The position numbers and the translations under genes were made by a program. From positions 44,053,890-44,117,889 of the forward strand of contig NC_088867.1 in the NCBI RefSeq assembly GCF_032884065.1: DNA of 64,000 nt, in the 5' to 3' direction. The stretch is from Artemia franciscana (Eukaryota > Arthropoda > Branchiopoda > Anostraca > Artemiidae). The notes beneath the pieces are model-generated. The model made no database searches and was not told the DNA's origin. It saw nothing but the letters and a program-made list of their open reading frames with translations. This document shows positions 13,093-23,570 of the stretch, in pieces. The first letter of the stretch is position 1, and each line of letters begins with the position of its first letter.

Positions 13093-14870
13093 AAGAATTC
13101 AACTCTCCAATCACTATATTTGCGAATGTATTCCCTAAAAATAAGGTTATGATGAAATATTGCTCTGACGGCTTAGGAGCCTTCCCGAGCTCGATTTGAT
13201 GTTCTATCATCTCTGGAGGAACTTTTCGATACTGTTCGTTATTTATATTTCTCCTTTGCAACAAACATATTACTAGTATATGCCATGAGACTTTCCCTCA
13301 TAAGTTTTATGACTTATTTATATGGCAATCATAAAAGCTGACAGATTCAGTAGTAAGATCGCTTGTTTTACTTATTATTGCAAATAGGAGGACACATTAT
13401 GCCGGATCCACAACATAGTCACACTTGTCAATGAAAAAATAATATTATTAGGAATGACACGAGAATGATATTTATGAATGATATGACCTTGATTTCATTG
13501 ATACGCGTAGATTGTACAAGCAGATAATTGGAATGACAAGAGATTGCTTTGATCAGCAATACTGATCAACTTGCTTACATCAATATTGTCTACCCAAACA
13601 ATTACATACTAACAAGGCCTTATCTCGTGAAAGGGGGGGGGGGACACTCCCTCAACAAAAAAACTAGGTTCAGCTTGCGAAAATGTAAGAGTAAATGCAT
13701 ATAAACTAATTTTTGATGCGATTTTTGTAACCTCATCCACCAAAAAAAAACTCCCATGGAAAAAAAAATCATTGACACGGCTTTCTTACTAATGCTTCCT
13801 ATTTGTATCTTTATCCAAATGAATCTTATTATCGGTAGGAAAACTGTAGTTCCAAGCGTCCATCTTTTATAATTAAGAAACAAATGATAATTACCAAATT
13901 ACAAATACCAAATTGAACGCTTGAACGTAGAACAGCAAAAACTTGACAAAATCCGAACGGGATAGATGGCGCTGTAATCGTGTGTTATTTTGACTTTATC
14001 TGGAAACGTGACTATAATATGGTTTTGGAATAAGATTAATAAAGCATTACCGTTTCTATAAGTTAATATTAGTTAAATTTTAGTGGCACTGGTATTTCTT
14101 TATATCTTCATCTATGCTGCTTTTCCAATCAAAGTAAATATGCTACTTATTTGTAATTGGTTATCTAGATGTTGCTCCTTCTTTATACGTTCTAAGTTTT
14201 CTTGGAAGTTTTTTTCGGCATTTTTGCTCCTTTTCACTATCGAAAACCCCCCTTCATATTGAACAGTCACTGATTTTTAACCTTTTACGTGATTCTGCAC
14301 CATTGTGCTAGTTGTTTTGAGCGATTCTGTCAGCACACCAAGCGACTATATTTGTTTCGAACTTATTTGGATAACTAGTCATCTAATCAATGCAGATTAA
14401 CCATTTCTCCTGCATAACGGCACAGAGTTAGGCTTTAAAATCTCTGTAAAATTCAAAAGCAATTTACCATCATTTATCAAATGAAGGAACTTATTACTTT
14501 AGATTTGACTTCTTAAGAAATTTTTAAATAGTGTATGAAACTTCGAAACTCCGTAGCAGTGGTCTATAAAAGCGGCAATGTGAGGGGAAATGGCAAATAT
14601 ATGTTTCAAAATCTATAGGCACAATTTTGTTATTATTTTCATTAAAAATGCCAAAATAACGTGCGTTTTATAAAAAAAATCTAAAAATAGTATTTGCATA
14701 ATCTAACTGGGGGAAGGAGATTAGTGAAATGCTCCCCACTGTATCTTTTTGACCTGATGCTATTTTTTATTACAACATTCAGTCTCCGTAATAAGTTATA
14801 ATGAGAAGAGTTTCGTTCAGTTTTATTCAAACAGAAGTTTCATGAAAGAAAAAAGTTTTATGGTATGGTA
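13093..14870 (+). repeat. Repeat family Y, copy 2, left arm
   Basis: Starts right after the LINE B tail and runs to 'gtttcgttcagttttattc' and 'tttcatgaaagaaaaaa', where it abuts the LINE A linker fragment. It matches 5,600-8,030 in order and orientation but lacks that copy's 0.8 kb tandem duplication. Mirror copy at 23,570-25,372. A G-tract at 13,627-13,635 corresponds to the C-tract of the mirror copy near 24,811. No coding capacity is seen. Confidence 0.78.
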
Positions 14871-15858
14871 AAAGCGGTTTAAGCAACTTATAATAAAAAG
14901 ACTGAAGAAAACTATTAAATACACTGTACACACGCTTATAATGATCAACAAAATTAGCTAGCTGGAGACAAGATAGGGTAGACGGGGAACATTTCTCACT
15001 ATTAATAACCTTATTCCAGGAGGCCTTATCGCTGAATGGCCATGCATTCAAGCGTGCTCTCTTTAGACTGGCCTTATATTCAAGTTTACACTTTTGTTTC
15101 TAAGAGAAAACAGCTCCGGACGATTGTCGGTCACATGATATTCACATACGTAGCCAAAATATGGCTTTTTGCTTAGCACATTTTACTTCAGGATCAACGT
15201 TCCAATTAGGCTTTCTTGTACCAATCCTTACTTTATCCACAGGCACTGCAGCTTTGGAAGCTGATTTAAGGCAATGGACAATTTGATAATAATAGATATT
15301 TAGTTCAACTCTACTTGAAGGCGAGGAAATTGACGTTTGCAGCAGGTGATATGGCACTTTTACGGTCGACAGTAAAGCAGTTAGCGTAGCAAGGTATAGT
15401 GGGACATTATCACGATCCCAGTTCAACTTCGTATGCCACTTCGGCTGAGCCAAAAGTGTTTTGCCAGATAGCTCACAGGACAAATTACAGCTAAGAATAA
15501 GGTGATCGTCATCAATATTCTCTTCGTCTACCCTGACAATTGATGATATTAAGCTGGAACTGGAAGAGATCACGTGATCCAGGTTCGATTTTGAACAGCC
15601 TCTGTTTTGAATATACGTGAATGGGAGGCTCTTAACTGCGACGTGATATATGCTAGGAAGTGATTCTAGCAAGAGGATTGATCTATCGGAGGTACCAAGA
15701 ATGTCAAAGTTAGGGTCACCAGCTAAAACCCAATTTAGGTCTTTTAAACGTAGACTTTCGAGTAGAGACTTTAAACTGGAGCAACATTTAGCGAAAGATG
15801 TGAACGATGCTATAGAACTTCGATCGCAAGGTAAGTAACATTTATAAAGGTGGTACTG
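14871..15858 (-). mobile_element. LINE A fragment: endonuclease and linker, left arm
   Basis: Reverse complement of 22,585-23,570. The 245-codon frame at 15,142-15,879 holds the second half of an APE-type endonuclease: the metal-site motif 'LAGDPNFDIL' (canonical GDxN), 'SNLDHVI' and 'DDDHLIL', which takes the place of the usual SDH. A second frame at 14,827-15,051 is the endonuclease-RT linker with 'SWNKVIN' and 'LSCLQLANFVDHYK'. The fragment is cut at 15,858 by the edge of the inverted duplication, so it lacks ORF1 and the front of the endonuclease. The RT is missing because family Y begins at about 14,870. Confidence 0.85.
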
Positions 15859-16040
15859 GAGCAGCCACCTCAAATACAAACATTGTTTTTGTTTGTTATT
15901 ATTATTTTATTTAAGAATTAACGACGCTTCTTGACTACTATGGTCCCTGCGTCGGCCCTGCAGTGCATTCCTGCAGCGTGATTCGATCTCTAGGTCCAGT
16001 ATTACCAAGCTAAGGTCAAATCCACTGCGCCACCACAGAA
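15859..16040 (-). mobile_element. tRNA-derived SINE
   Basis: On the minus strand the head reads 'tggtggcgcagtggatt', an RNA polymerase III A box, and about 35 bases later 'agatcgaatcacgc', a B box. A tRNA-unrelated body of about 60 bases follows, then an A/T-rich tail of 'aataaaataataataac'. This is the usual layout of a tRNA-derived SINE transcribed by Pol III and mobilised by a partner LINE. It starts near 16,036 and ends near 15,890, immediately beside the inner edge of the left arm. A functional tRNA is excluded because no acceptor stem closes. No second copy was found in the window. Confidence 0.75.
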
Positions 16041-16072
16041 CTGTTTTAAGGTTAAATATTGCTCTTCTCTTC

Positions 16073-16075
<3 letters not shown>

Positions 16076-16122
<47 letters not shown>
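16076..16122 (+). repeat. 47-base A tract
   Basis: An uninterrupted run of A starting about 40 bases from the SINE head. On the SINE's strand it is poly-T upstream of the head, so it is not the SINE's tail. It may be the tail of a plus-strand insertion or a slippage-expanded tract; its true length is hard to fix by sequencing. Confidence 0.95.
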
Positions 16123-16124
<2 letters not shown>

Positions 16125-16585
16125 TAGAGACCAGGTTATATTGGTTGGACATCAGTTGTTGAATTTTGAAAATTTGTCTCTATGGATAGAAGTAGGCGGG
16201 TCTAAAGGTGTAAGAAATACGCCTCAGGGGCAAACATAAAGAGTGTTTGATGATCGATTACCAAGTCAGTTGGAGAATAAGCTAAGTCAGATATAATATA
16301 TGTGTTATTATGTGTACGGACTCAACAAATTGAGTCGCTGCTCAGGCCATACAGGTCTACTGCCTCAAGATAAACTATTCAATAGTTTTAAAGGTTTATA
16401 TTCTGCTTGTTGAAAACAGCTCATATTTATTTAGTAATATCGAATTTTCTTTCTAATTTTTAAGACGCAAATATCTCCATTTCATATGAATGAAGTTGCA
16501 CTAACTAGTTTGTGTATCAGGAATAATCTGAAATGAATTGCTAGATTTCATAAATATCATTTGAATTATAAATTTTCATTTTCAG
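16123..16585 (+). other. Presumed last intron of ARL2
   Basis: AT-rich sequence upstream of the terminal ARL2 exon, ending in an acceptor with a T-rich tract ('aattttcattttcag'). No earlier ARL2 exon is visible in it. Confidence 0.6.
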
Positions 16586-16801
16586 AGATTGGCAGGAGCC
16601 ACACTCTTAGTGTTTGCCAATAAGCAAGATTTGCCTGGTGCAATGAAGGCGGAAGAAATAAGAGATATTCTTGGTCTTGAAGACATTAAAACACATCACT
16701 GGAGAATTGTTTGGTGCAGTGCAGTTACTGGTGAAAATTTACTCTCAGGGATGGATTGGCTTCTTGCAGATATCGCGTCGCGTATTTTTACTGCCGAATG
16801 A
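16586..16801 (+). CDS. Arl2: ARL2 terminal coding exon
   Basis: ARL2 is an ARF-family GTPase that acts with tubulin cofactor D in tubulin dimer assembly, has a mitochondrial role, and binds BART/ARL2BP and PDE6D. The exon opens after 'cattttcag' and encodes 71 residues from '[19 protein letters not shown]' to 'SRIFTAE' and stop TGA. The guanine-specificity motif NKQD (exon residues 12-15) and the G5 motif '[10 protein letters not shown]' are intact, and the C-terminus has the family's length and sequence. 'LAGATLL' and 'SRIFTA' distinguish ARL2 from ARL3. The acceptor is phase 0, consistent with a boundary just before the conserved Arg-Leu-Ala. Earlier exons with the P loop, switch I and DVGGQ motif were not found to its left, so they would lie outside the window. 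The exon sits in the spacer of the large inverted duplication. No frameshift or stop is seen, so it may be functional. Confidence 0.93.
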   Translation, partial: RLAGATLLVFANKQDLPGAMKAEEIRDILGLEDIKTHHWRIVWCSAVTGENLLSGMDWLLADIASRIFTAE

Positions 16802-18380
16802 ATGTTTTATGCATTTTTTTTTTTATTACGATTTGAAACTTTTTTTAATTGTATAGTTACAGAAATTAGAGCATAGCCCACCCTTCCTATTTGAGACATA
16901 GTTCTCCTTCTGCCTACTTGCAATCATAAATTTTCTAAACATATTCAGTATGAATTTTCAAAATGATATATTTATAATTAATATTATTTCTGGATCTTTT
17001 AGCACCTACCCACCATTGAAGTGGAACGAGGGGAGGGCCTCCAGGCGTGCCCCCCTGAAATCCTAAATTTTTCCAAGCTTCGTTGTTATTCTCTTTTAAA
17101 ATGTCAAAATCAATATTTTATTAGTATTCCCTCCTCAATCCTTAAATCCTGTGTCCCTATCATTGTAAGTCTGCCCAAAACCCACTTAATTTTGCCTTGG
17201 TGCCATATTCTTAGCAAGTAGTGGGAGCTCCTGAAACTTCTGCCGGAAAGGGGCTGCACTTAACTACTGTTGTCTGAAAACTGTGTTTATGGGTGCTAAA
17301 TTAAGCTGAAAAGGATCACGCTTTACTGTGAGACCTTCTCCCACCCATCTCGGATCAGACTCTTCGTCAAATAAAGATGCCCGCTGTAGGTAAGATTTCT
17401 TAAAACACAGATGGCACGATTTTAAAAGATTCAGAACAGGGTTGATAGGACAACCTCTGCTTTTACCCAATGTTCCAGTCAAACCGAAATTCTGATAATG
17501 TTACTTACATAAAGAGAAAATGGCTTTTATGCTGATCTTGATTATGTAAGATGCTTTATTTAAGGGATTTGAGGGGGTAAAGTTAAACGCTTAAGCGTTT
17601 GTGGGATTTATATTTATAAGCGTTTATAATATTTTAATTCATATTGCCCAATATGAATTAAAATATTATTTCTAAGGAATGGAACAAGATTAGTTGATCA
17701 TTTTGGCCTCCTAAACAGTGGTTGTCTGAAATAGAACCGACATTTTTTAAAAGCTTAAACTTATCATAGTAGGGTATTGGGTCAATGGAAACTTTGGAAA
17801 CAATTTGTTGACGATGGACGCAGAACAGTATTTATTTCGAATCATCAGGGCCACATTACATTTTTGTTCAACCCAGGCGCTCTACTGTGAATATCTTTGA
17901 GCATTGCAGACCATTCATGCTAATTGTTTGTCTATAATGAACCCTATGATGGAGCCTATTTTCTCTCTTTCTTCTTCTTCTTGTTAGGTTTAGTACCAAG
18001 ACGCTTCCGCATAGTCTAATCACTGGAATCTAATTCTGAGCGCATTTTCTAATTCTGAGCGCATTATTCAAATACCATATATTATTTGATCTAAAATCGC
18101 ATATAAAAACTTATAAATTGCATTCCAATTTGGATTTGGTCAAAATAAGTTTTATAACAATCATCCAGATCTTAGTATCATACATAGTGTAACGTGTCGT
18201 TAAATATAAAACCATATTATACTCATTTCAATTGGATACAATCAAAGTGGTTTTCATAAAAAGTATATGGCAATTGATAGAAATATTTCTTCCCATTTTT
18301 AACATAAAACCTTAGTAGTAGGGAATATATACCCAAATTTAGTGATTTAAGAATTAAATTCTTTCGGATATTTGGATTTT
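16802..18380. other. ARL2 3' flank and unassigned spacer DNA
   Basis: Contains the presumed ARL2 3' UTR. No AATAAA lies in the first 150 bases after the stop, so the polyadenylation site is not placed. A perfect 20-bp inverted repeat is at 17,627-17,668. A direct repeat of 'aattctgagcgcattt' lies near 18,030-18,065. No other gene is recognised. Confidence 0.5.
17627..17668. repeat. Perfect short hairpin
   Basis: Arms 'taatattttaattcatattg' and its exact reverse complement are separated by two bases. AT-rich, so it could extrude as a cruciform. It has no T-run or gene placement that would make it a terminator. Confidence 0.9.
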
Positions 18381-18381
18381 T

Positions 18382-20760
18382 GATATTGAAATAGAAAAAA
18401 AAGTTGATTTGAAGTTTTAATGGCTTAATTGAGTCATGCAGATGGCGCCTGAAGTCAGCACTAATATTGAGTTACAGTACCACTCATTCAGTTATTTTCT
18501 TGATGGAACCTTTATAATTAAGTTAAGAAGAAATGTGAATTAGATTTTAAAAAAGAATTGAAACGTGCATTACATACGAACAATATATAAAAATTTAAGG
18601 TATAAATCAAAATTAGAAGTTTATATTCATAGCAAAATCTTGTTTGTATAAATTTCGTGAGTAATAAAAACATCTAGTACAAAGTAATGACAAATCTGTG
18701 TTGGAATCCGAAAGAACCAAAGTAGGAAAAACCATATATATGCACTTATTCAAAATATTCATTTCTTATGACCATTACTTAAATATAATAAACACTGTAA
18801 GATGATATGACTAATTCCAAATCAGTGTAAAAGTTTGTTACCAGTGTACTTGATCAAAGAAAATCAAGGAGAACTTTGATTTTCAGGTCATACAATCAGT
18901 TTCAGTTTAATTCAAAACCATGGTAAAAGGTTAATATATAAAGTTATTGCAAACTGGATAACAGTTGTGTATTTGAATAGAAATGACAGTAAAAACCGTT
19001 GGGTTAAAGGATTTATTCTTTGATGATGCTAACGATGACAGTAGAGGGTTTCTTAGCCTTTTCGTTGGTCCACACACTTCTGAATTCTATAGCAATATTT
19101 CAAGCCCCATTTAGAGAAAATCAGACAATTCTGAGGGAAGAGAGTAACTATATACAGATCCTTTCGAAAATGACCCCCAAAAACCCTTTCTTTCAACACC
19201 CCCCCCCCCCCCAGGCGTTTGTGCACTCCCAATTTGGAGCTCCTTGTAGGACTTCTCTGAGACGTGCACAAGTTATTTAAGTTAAAAGTTGAAGTCGGAT
19301 TAGAACATACATGAAAATAAAATCGTTAAAATCAAATCACGTTACGAGAGTTCGCAAGGAAGTTTGTCACTTTGGTCAACTTCACACGAGTCTCACCTTT
19401 TGACGCTAGATCAAGAGCTTTTGTCCAAGCTTGACCTTACTTGTGCAACTCGGATCTTTTTTCCTCAAGCATATTTTGTTGTCTAATTGAGTAAGAGATC
19501 CTTCGATCCTAGCTTTAACTTCTGAAGATCATACTCGAAGTTTCTCAGGTATTTTTGTTACTTTAAGTCGGTTAAGTGGCACTTCTTCAGGATTAGGATC
19601 GCTCTTGGCCATCGCCTAGAAATGAAAAGAGTCCTTTACGATCTTCTTGTTTTTTTTTCTTGAATAAATGAGAAAAGGAAAAAAAAATAACGCTCAATGT
19701 TTCTGGAAGATTTGTGTTGCTTTAAGATGATCAACTGAATCTTTTCCAGGATAAGGCGCTTCTTGACCATCGCCTAGAAAGTTAAAGAGTTCTTGGCGAT
19801 TTTTCTTCTTTTTTATTACTTTTTTTTACTGAGTAAATAATATAGAGTAAAACAGACTCGATATGCTCGATATCTCTAGAAAGTTTTTGTGGCGGTTAAA
19901 ATGGCCAAGTGGTACTTTTTCAGGCTTCAAGCTGCTTTTTTTTCAATAATTTTTTATTTATTTTTTCTTTAGGATGCTTTGACACAAAAGGTTATGCATT
20001 TAAAATAAGTAATGTTTTAAGTTAAACGAAAATAACGATCGTGTCTTTACGTGAATGTAAGGGAAGTCGCAGCCCAACTTTTATTTGTGGTAATTTTAAT
20101 CCCTTTTAAGTTTGAATTGATTATCCACTTTACTTTCAGTTTTTATTTGTTATATCTATTCACTTATAATAACATCTCTTTGTTTTCTTTTGTATCACTA
20201 CGTGCATTAAATAAAAAAAACAGAAGTTTTTTCAACTGAAATTAAGGAGCAACAATAAAACTTAAGACTAACAAAAATAATTACGTATATGGATTGGGAC
20301 AAAATTCAAACTTTAACATAATGAGCGAGGTGTTGAGCAGTGAGAAACCCCCTCCATATACGTAATAATTTCTGTTAGTTTTGAGTTTTAATGCTGCTCC
20401 TTACTTTCAGTTGAAAAAACATGTTTTTTTAATTTAATTTTTGATTGTTTTTCAAGCAATGCCAGGAAATATGCCTGTGCCTCAACGGAGAAACCCCCCT
20501 CCCACGGAAATATCGTCTAGATAATTCTATCCCGGTGGAAATCTGCCCCATACATTTACCCCTAACATCTCCAAGTGTAAAATTGAGATGGAAAATAGAA
20601 AGAAAGATATCTAAAAAGAATTGTGTATAGGAATTATGGTGGTTTTTCGTTTCCTTTTTTAAATTCCGGTCGATTGATCTCCCTCCCAATTTACTAGAAC
20701 CTCTGGGTCGATGTGATTATCCCCGGAAAAAAAAACACGCATCCGTGATCTTTCTTCTGG
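18382..20760 (+). repeat. Repeat family X, spacer copy
   Basis: Matches 27,013-29,600 along its length in the same orientation but with many differences, so it is an older relative and not part of the inverted duplication. Shared blocks include 'agtcagcactaatattgagt', 'gaaacgtgcattacata', 'tcatagcaaaatcttgtt', 'cactttggtcaacttcac', 'gttaagtggcacttcttcag' and 'caatgccaggaaatat'. It contains a shortened fold-back MITE at 20,224-20,420. A run of C at 19,199-19,213 interrupts it. No protein domain is visible. Confidence 0.8.
20224..20420. mobile_element. Fold-back MITE-like hairpin, short spacer copy
   Basis: Begins 'agttttttcaactgaaatta' and ends 'ctttcagttgaaaaaac'. It is about 120 bp shorter than the arm copies because the central region is missing, but the mirrored arms with 'attacgtatatgga' and 'tccatatacgtaat' remain. 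Confidence 0.75.
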
Positions 20761-21160
20761 CAAAAAAGAAAAGAAAAAATCAGTTCTCTTTTGGTATTTG
20801 ACCAGTCAACAGCTAATTGAATTTAAGCCGGATTAACTCTGTACCTATTTGGAATGAATAACGAGTGAAATACTTTTGAACTTGTAATTGAAACTTGTTA
20901 GATAAATTTATAAACTTGTATATGATTACGGCTTAAGGATTATTTATGAGTTGTGGCTGTGAGTTACTATCCAGCACCACTATCATCTGAGTCGTGCATT
21001 GAAATATTCGGATTACTTGCAAATCACTGGATTACTTGCCCCCCTCAAAGATAAGTTATTATTTATTCTCATTGCATTCATTCAGCCAGTGTGGACCATT
21101 TCATAATTGTGCTTATTGAGAACTTCTCTGTGGATATACCTTTTTTGCTTAATTGTTTTT
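20761..21160. other. Presumed 5' region of LINE A
   Basis: Lies between family X and the first ORF1 frame. It probably includes the LINE A 5' UTR; the true 5' end is not identifiable from one copy. Confidence 0.4.
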
Positions 21161-21166
21161 GGACTG

Positions 21167-22303
21167 ATGCCGAGTCGTGAATACCAGTACAATTGGAATA
21201 CCAGTACGCTTTATTATTGCCCAGTTTTGAATTTTGCTCAGCACAATCTCGATGAGGGGTTGGACCGTCAGCCTATTGTGAAATACGCTAGTGATTTTTT
21301 CCCGTATGAAGATGTTTTTGCTGCTAAGAAACTTTTATATAGCAATAGCTTCCCAGATGAGCCTATACCTCGTCGTTCGGGACCCAGTGCTAAGAATAGT
21401 TCATTGTCGGACATTATCGCTACTCTTTCTCGCTGCTCTCTCAGAAAACATTGATATTCCAGAGTTCGTGACCAAATCCCCCTCTGAAGTCCCTTGTATT
21501 CCGGCGTCAGCTTATTCTATCCTTACCGCCAAAGTCAACCAGTGCCTTGATCAGTTAAAATCGCTTGCTCACCTCAATAGTCCAACAACGTCTATAAATA
21601 GTTCTTTAGTCTCAGATAGTAAGGGTACCAATCGCAAACCGTCGTACGTCGTCGTTCTTAAATATCCGCCTCCAGAACTAAGAGACCCCGTTTCTAGCAA
21701 GGAAAAGCTTGATTCTTTCGCCGCACATGACAGAATTGTGTCGGTAAAGTCCGATCCGGTAAGGAAAAGATGGGGTGTTGTTATGTGGGATAAAGTTTCC
21801 GCCAATTCTCTTGCTGCATCTGCTGTTGTGAGCTATCCAAATATTCTTGCTAAAGTGATTGATCACAAACCTCTTGGAGTAATTAGGGGACTTCGCGATA
21901 GTGTTTCTAGCAGTATACTCATCTCCGTTATTCCTGGTCTTGTTGAGGCCAGCCAGATCGGCTCTTCTCATACATTCTGTTTAGAGTTCCTTGATTCCGC
22001 TGCACTAAAATCTGCCATCGCTACAGGTCTGCGCTTGGGTTGCGAGTCTTTTAAAATATCGGAATTTAAAGAATTGCCCAGACACTGTCTTAGATGCCAA
22101 AGTATCCATCATTCGTTACCTCACTGCCCATGTGCCCCGAATGAGATGAAGTGCTCTAAATGTTCTATATGCCATTCCAATACTAACGGCAATCCTTGCT
22201 TAGAGGCTCCGAAATGTGCCAACTGCGGCGAAGCTCATGTTTCCTATAGTATGAACTGCCCAGTGATCAAACGTGCTCTGAACTCTGCTCCAAAATGAAC
22301 CAA
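21167..22303 (+). mobile_element. LINE A ORF1 (Gag-like, CCHC zinc knuckles)
   Basis: This nucleic-acid-binding ORF1 of a non-LTR retrotransposon would coat the element RNA. It starts at about 'MPSREYQYNWNTSTLYY' (21,167) and contains 'VKYASDFFPYEDVFAAKKLL', an N-terminal motif seen in ORF1 of some Jockey/I-group LINEs. Frame changes around 21,430-21,450, where 'DIIATLSRCS' in one frame gives way to 'AALSENIDIPEFVTKSPSEV' in the next, so this copy has a single frameshift. The C-terminal part carries cysteine-rich knuckles: 'HCLRCQSIHHSLPHCP' near 22,083, 'CSKCSICH' near 22,152 and 'CANCGEAHVSYSMNCP' near 22,217. Its stop TGA overlaps the ORF2 start in an ATGA arrangement at 22,295-22,298. Confidence 0.85.
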
Positions 22304-23570
22304 GCCACTATTTTAAGTTTTGCTTCTGTCAATATTAACGGCACAAAAGACAAAGACTTGTTAATTAATGAATTATTAGTCCATGACATAGTGTTTTTGC
22401 AAGAACATCTTTTGACCAAATCAAACGTTTCTAGCCTGAAGCGATCTTCTGTCCACAATTTTTTTTCGTATGAGGCCAAGAAAACTAGAGGCCGCCCTTC
22501 CGGTGGCCTAGCAATTTTTTTCCGTTCCCCATGAAATCCCTCTGTGATTCATTGTGATGATAACATCTTAGCGATTCAATGTGACAGCACCGCCTTTATA
22601 AATGTTACTTACCTTGCGATCGAAGTTCTATAGCATCGTTCACATCTTTCGCTAAATGTTGCTCCAGTTTAAAGTCTCTACTCGAAAGTCTACGTTTAAA
22701 AGACCTAAATTGGGTTTTAGCTGGTGACCTTAACTGTGACATTCTTGGTACCTCCGATAGATCAATCCTCTTGCTAGAATCACTTCCTAGCATATATCAC
22801 GTCGCAGTTAAGAGCCTCCCATTCACGTATATTCAAAACAGAGGCTGTTCAAAATCGAACCTTGATCACGTGATCTCTTCTAGTTCCAGCTTAATATCAT
22901 CAATTGTCAGGGTAGACGAAGAGAATATTGATGACGATCACCTTATTCTTAGCTGTAATTTGTCCTGTGAGCTATCTGGCAAAACACTTTTGGCTCAGCC
23001 GAAGTGGCATACGAAGTTGAACTGGGATCGTGCTAATGTACCACTATACCTTGCTACGCTAACTGCTTTACTGTCGACCGTAAAAGTGCCATATCACCTG
23101 CTGCAAACGTCAATTTCCTCGCCTTCAAGTAGAGTTGAACTAAATATCTATTATTATCAAATTGTCCATTGCCTTAAATCAGCTTCCAAAGCTGCAGTGC
23201 CTGTGGATAAAGTAAGGATTGGTACAAGAAAGCCTAATTGGAACGTTGATCCTGAAGTAAAATGTGCTAAGCAAAAAGCCAAATTTTGGCTACGTATGTG
23301 AATATCATGTGACCGACCATCGTTCGGAGCTGTTTTCTCTTAGAAACAAAAGTGTAAACTTGAATATAAGGCCAGTCTAAAGAGAGCACGCTTGAATGCA
23401 TGGCCATTCAGCGATAAGGCCTCCTGGAATAAGGTTATTAATAGTGAGAAATGTTTCCCATCTACCCTATCTTGTCTCCAGCTAGCTAATTTTGTTGATC
23501 ATTATAAGCGTGTGTACAGTGTATTTAATAGTTTTCTTCAGTCTTTTTATTATAAGTGACTTAAACCGCT
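22295..23570 (+). mobile_element. LINE A ORF2 start: APE endonuclease and linker
   Basis: The endonuclease nicks target DNA to prime reverse transcription. The frame starts at 22,295 with 'SFASVNINGTKDKDLL', and the catalytic glutamate is in 'VFLQEHLL'; 'GRPSGGLAIFF' follows. A TGA at 22,532 interrupts it, and the domain resumes with 'FINVTYLPC' at about 22,598, 'VLAGDLNCDIL' (GDxN) near 22,717, 'SNLDHVI' near 22,857 and 'DDDHLIL'. The 176-codon frame ends at 23,301. The linker to RT ('ARLNAWPFSDKASWNKVI') then runs to about 23,560, where family Y begins and the RT is lost. The right arm of the inverted duplication starts inside this ORF at 22,585. Confidence 0.88.

Larger units (their letters stand above)
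6705..15858 (+). repeat. Left arm of a large inverted duplication
   Basis: This arm is the reverse complement of 22,585-32,068. Reading inward, both arms carry part of family Y, a roughly 1.1 kb unassigned stretch, family X with a fold-back MITE, LINE B RT plus zinc finger and its (TATC)n tail, a second family Y copy, and the LINE A endonuclease. The outer edge is at 'tctgcgcc', which pairs with 'ggcgcaga' at 32,061-32,068; the inner edge is near 'ggtggtactg' at 15,849-15,858. Aligned parts differ at few positions: the LINE A endonuclease frames differ by single residues such as D/A in 'NWDRDNV' versus 'NWDRANV'. The left arm differs structurally in having an extra 850 bp duplication (9,141-9,990 repeated at 10,803-11,652) in place of about 1.2 kb present in the right arm. 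Confidence 0.93.

Noticed and set aside
15650-15838. 62-codon frame, repeated at 22,605-22,793
   Set aside because: Antisense to the LINE A endonuclease; repeated only because the arms are mirror copies.
15890-16036. Possible tRNA gene on the minus strand
   Set aside because: A and B boxes are present but no acceptor stem or complete cloverleaf forms, and a SINE-like body and tail follow.
16076-16122. A tract considered as the polyadenylated end of a processed ARL2 copy
   Set aside because: The ARL2 exon lies downstream of the tract and has a normal splice acceptor, so it is not a retrocopy.
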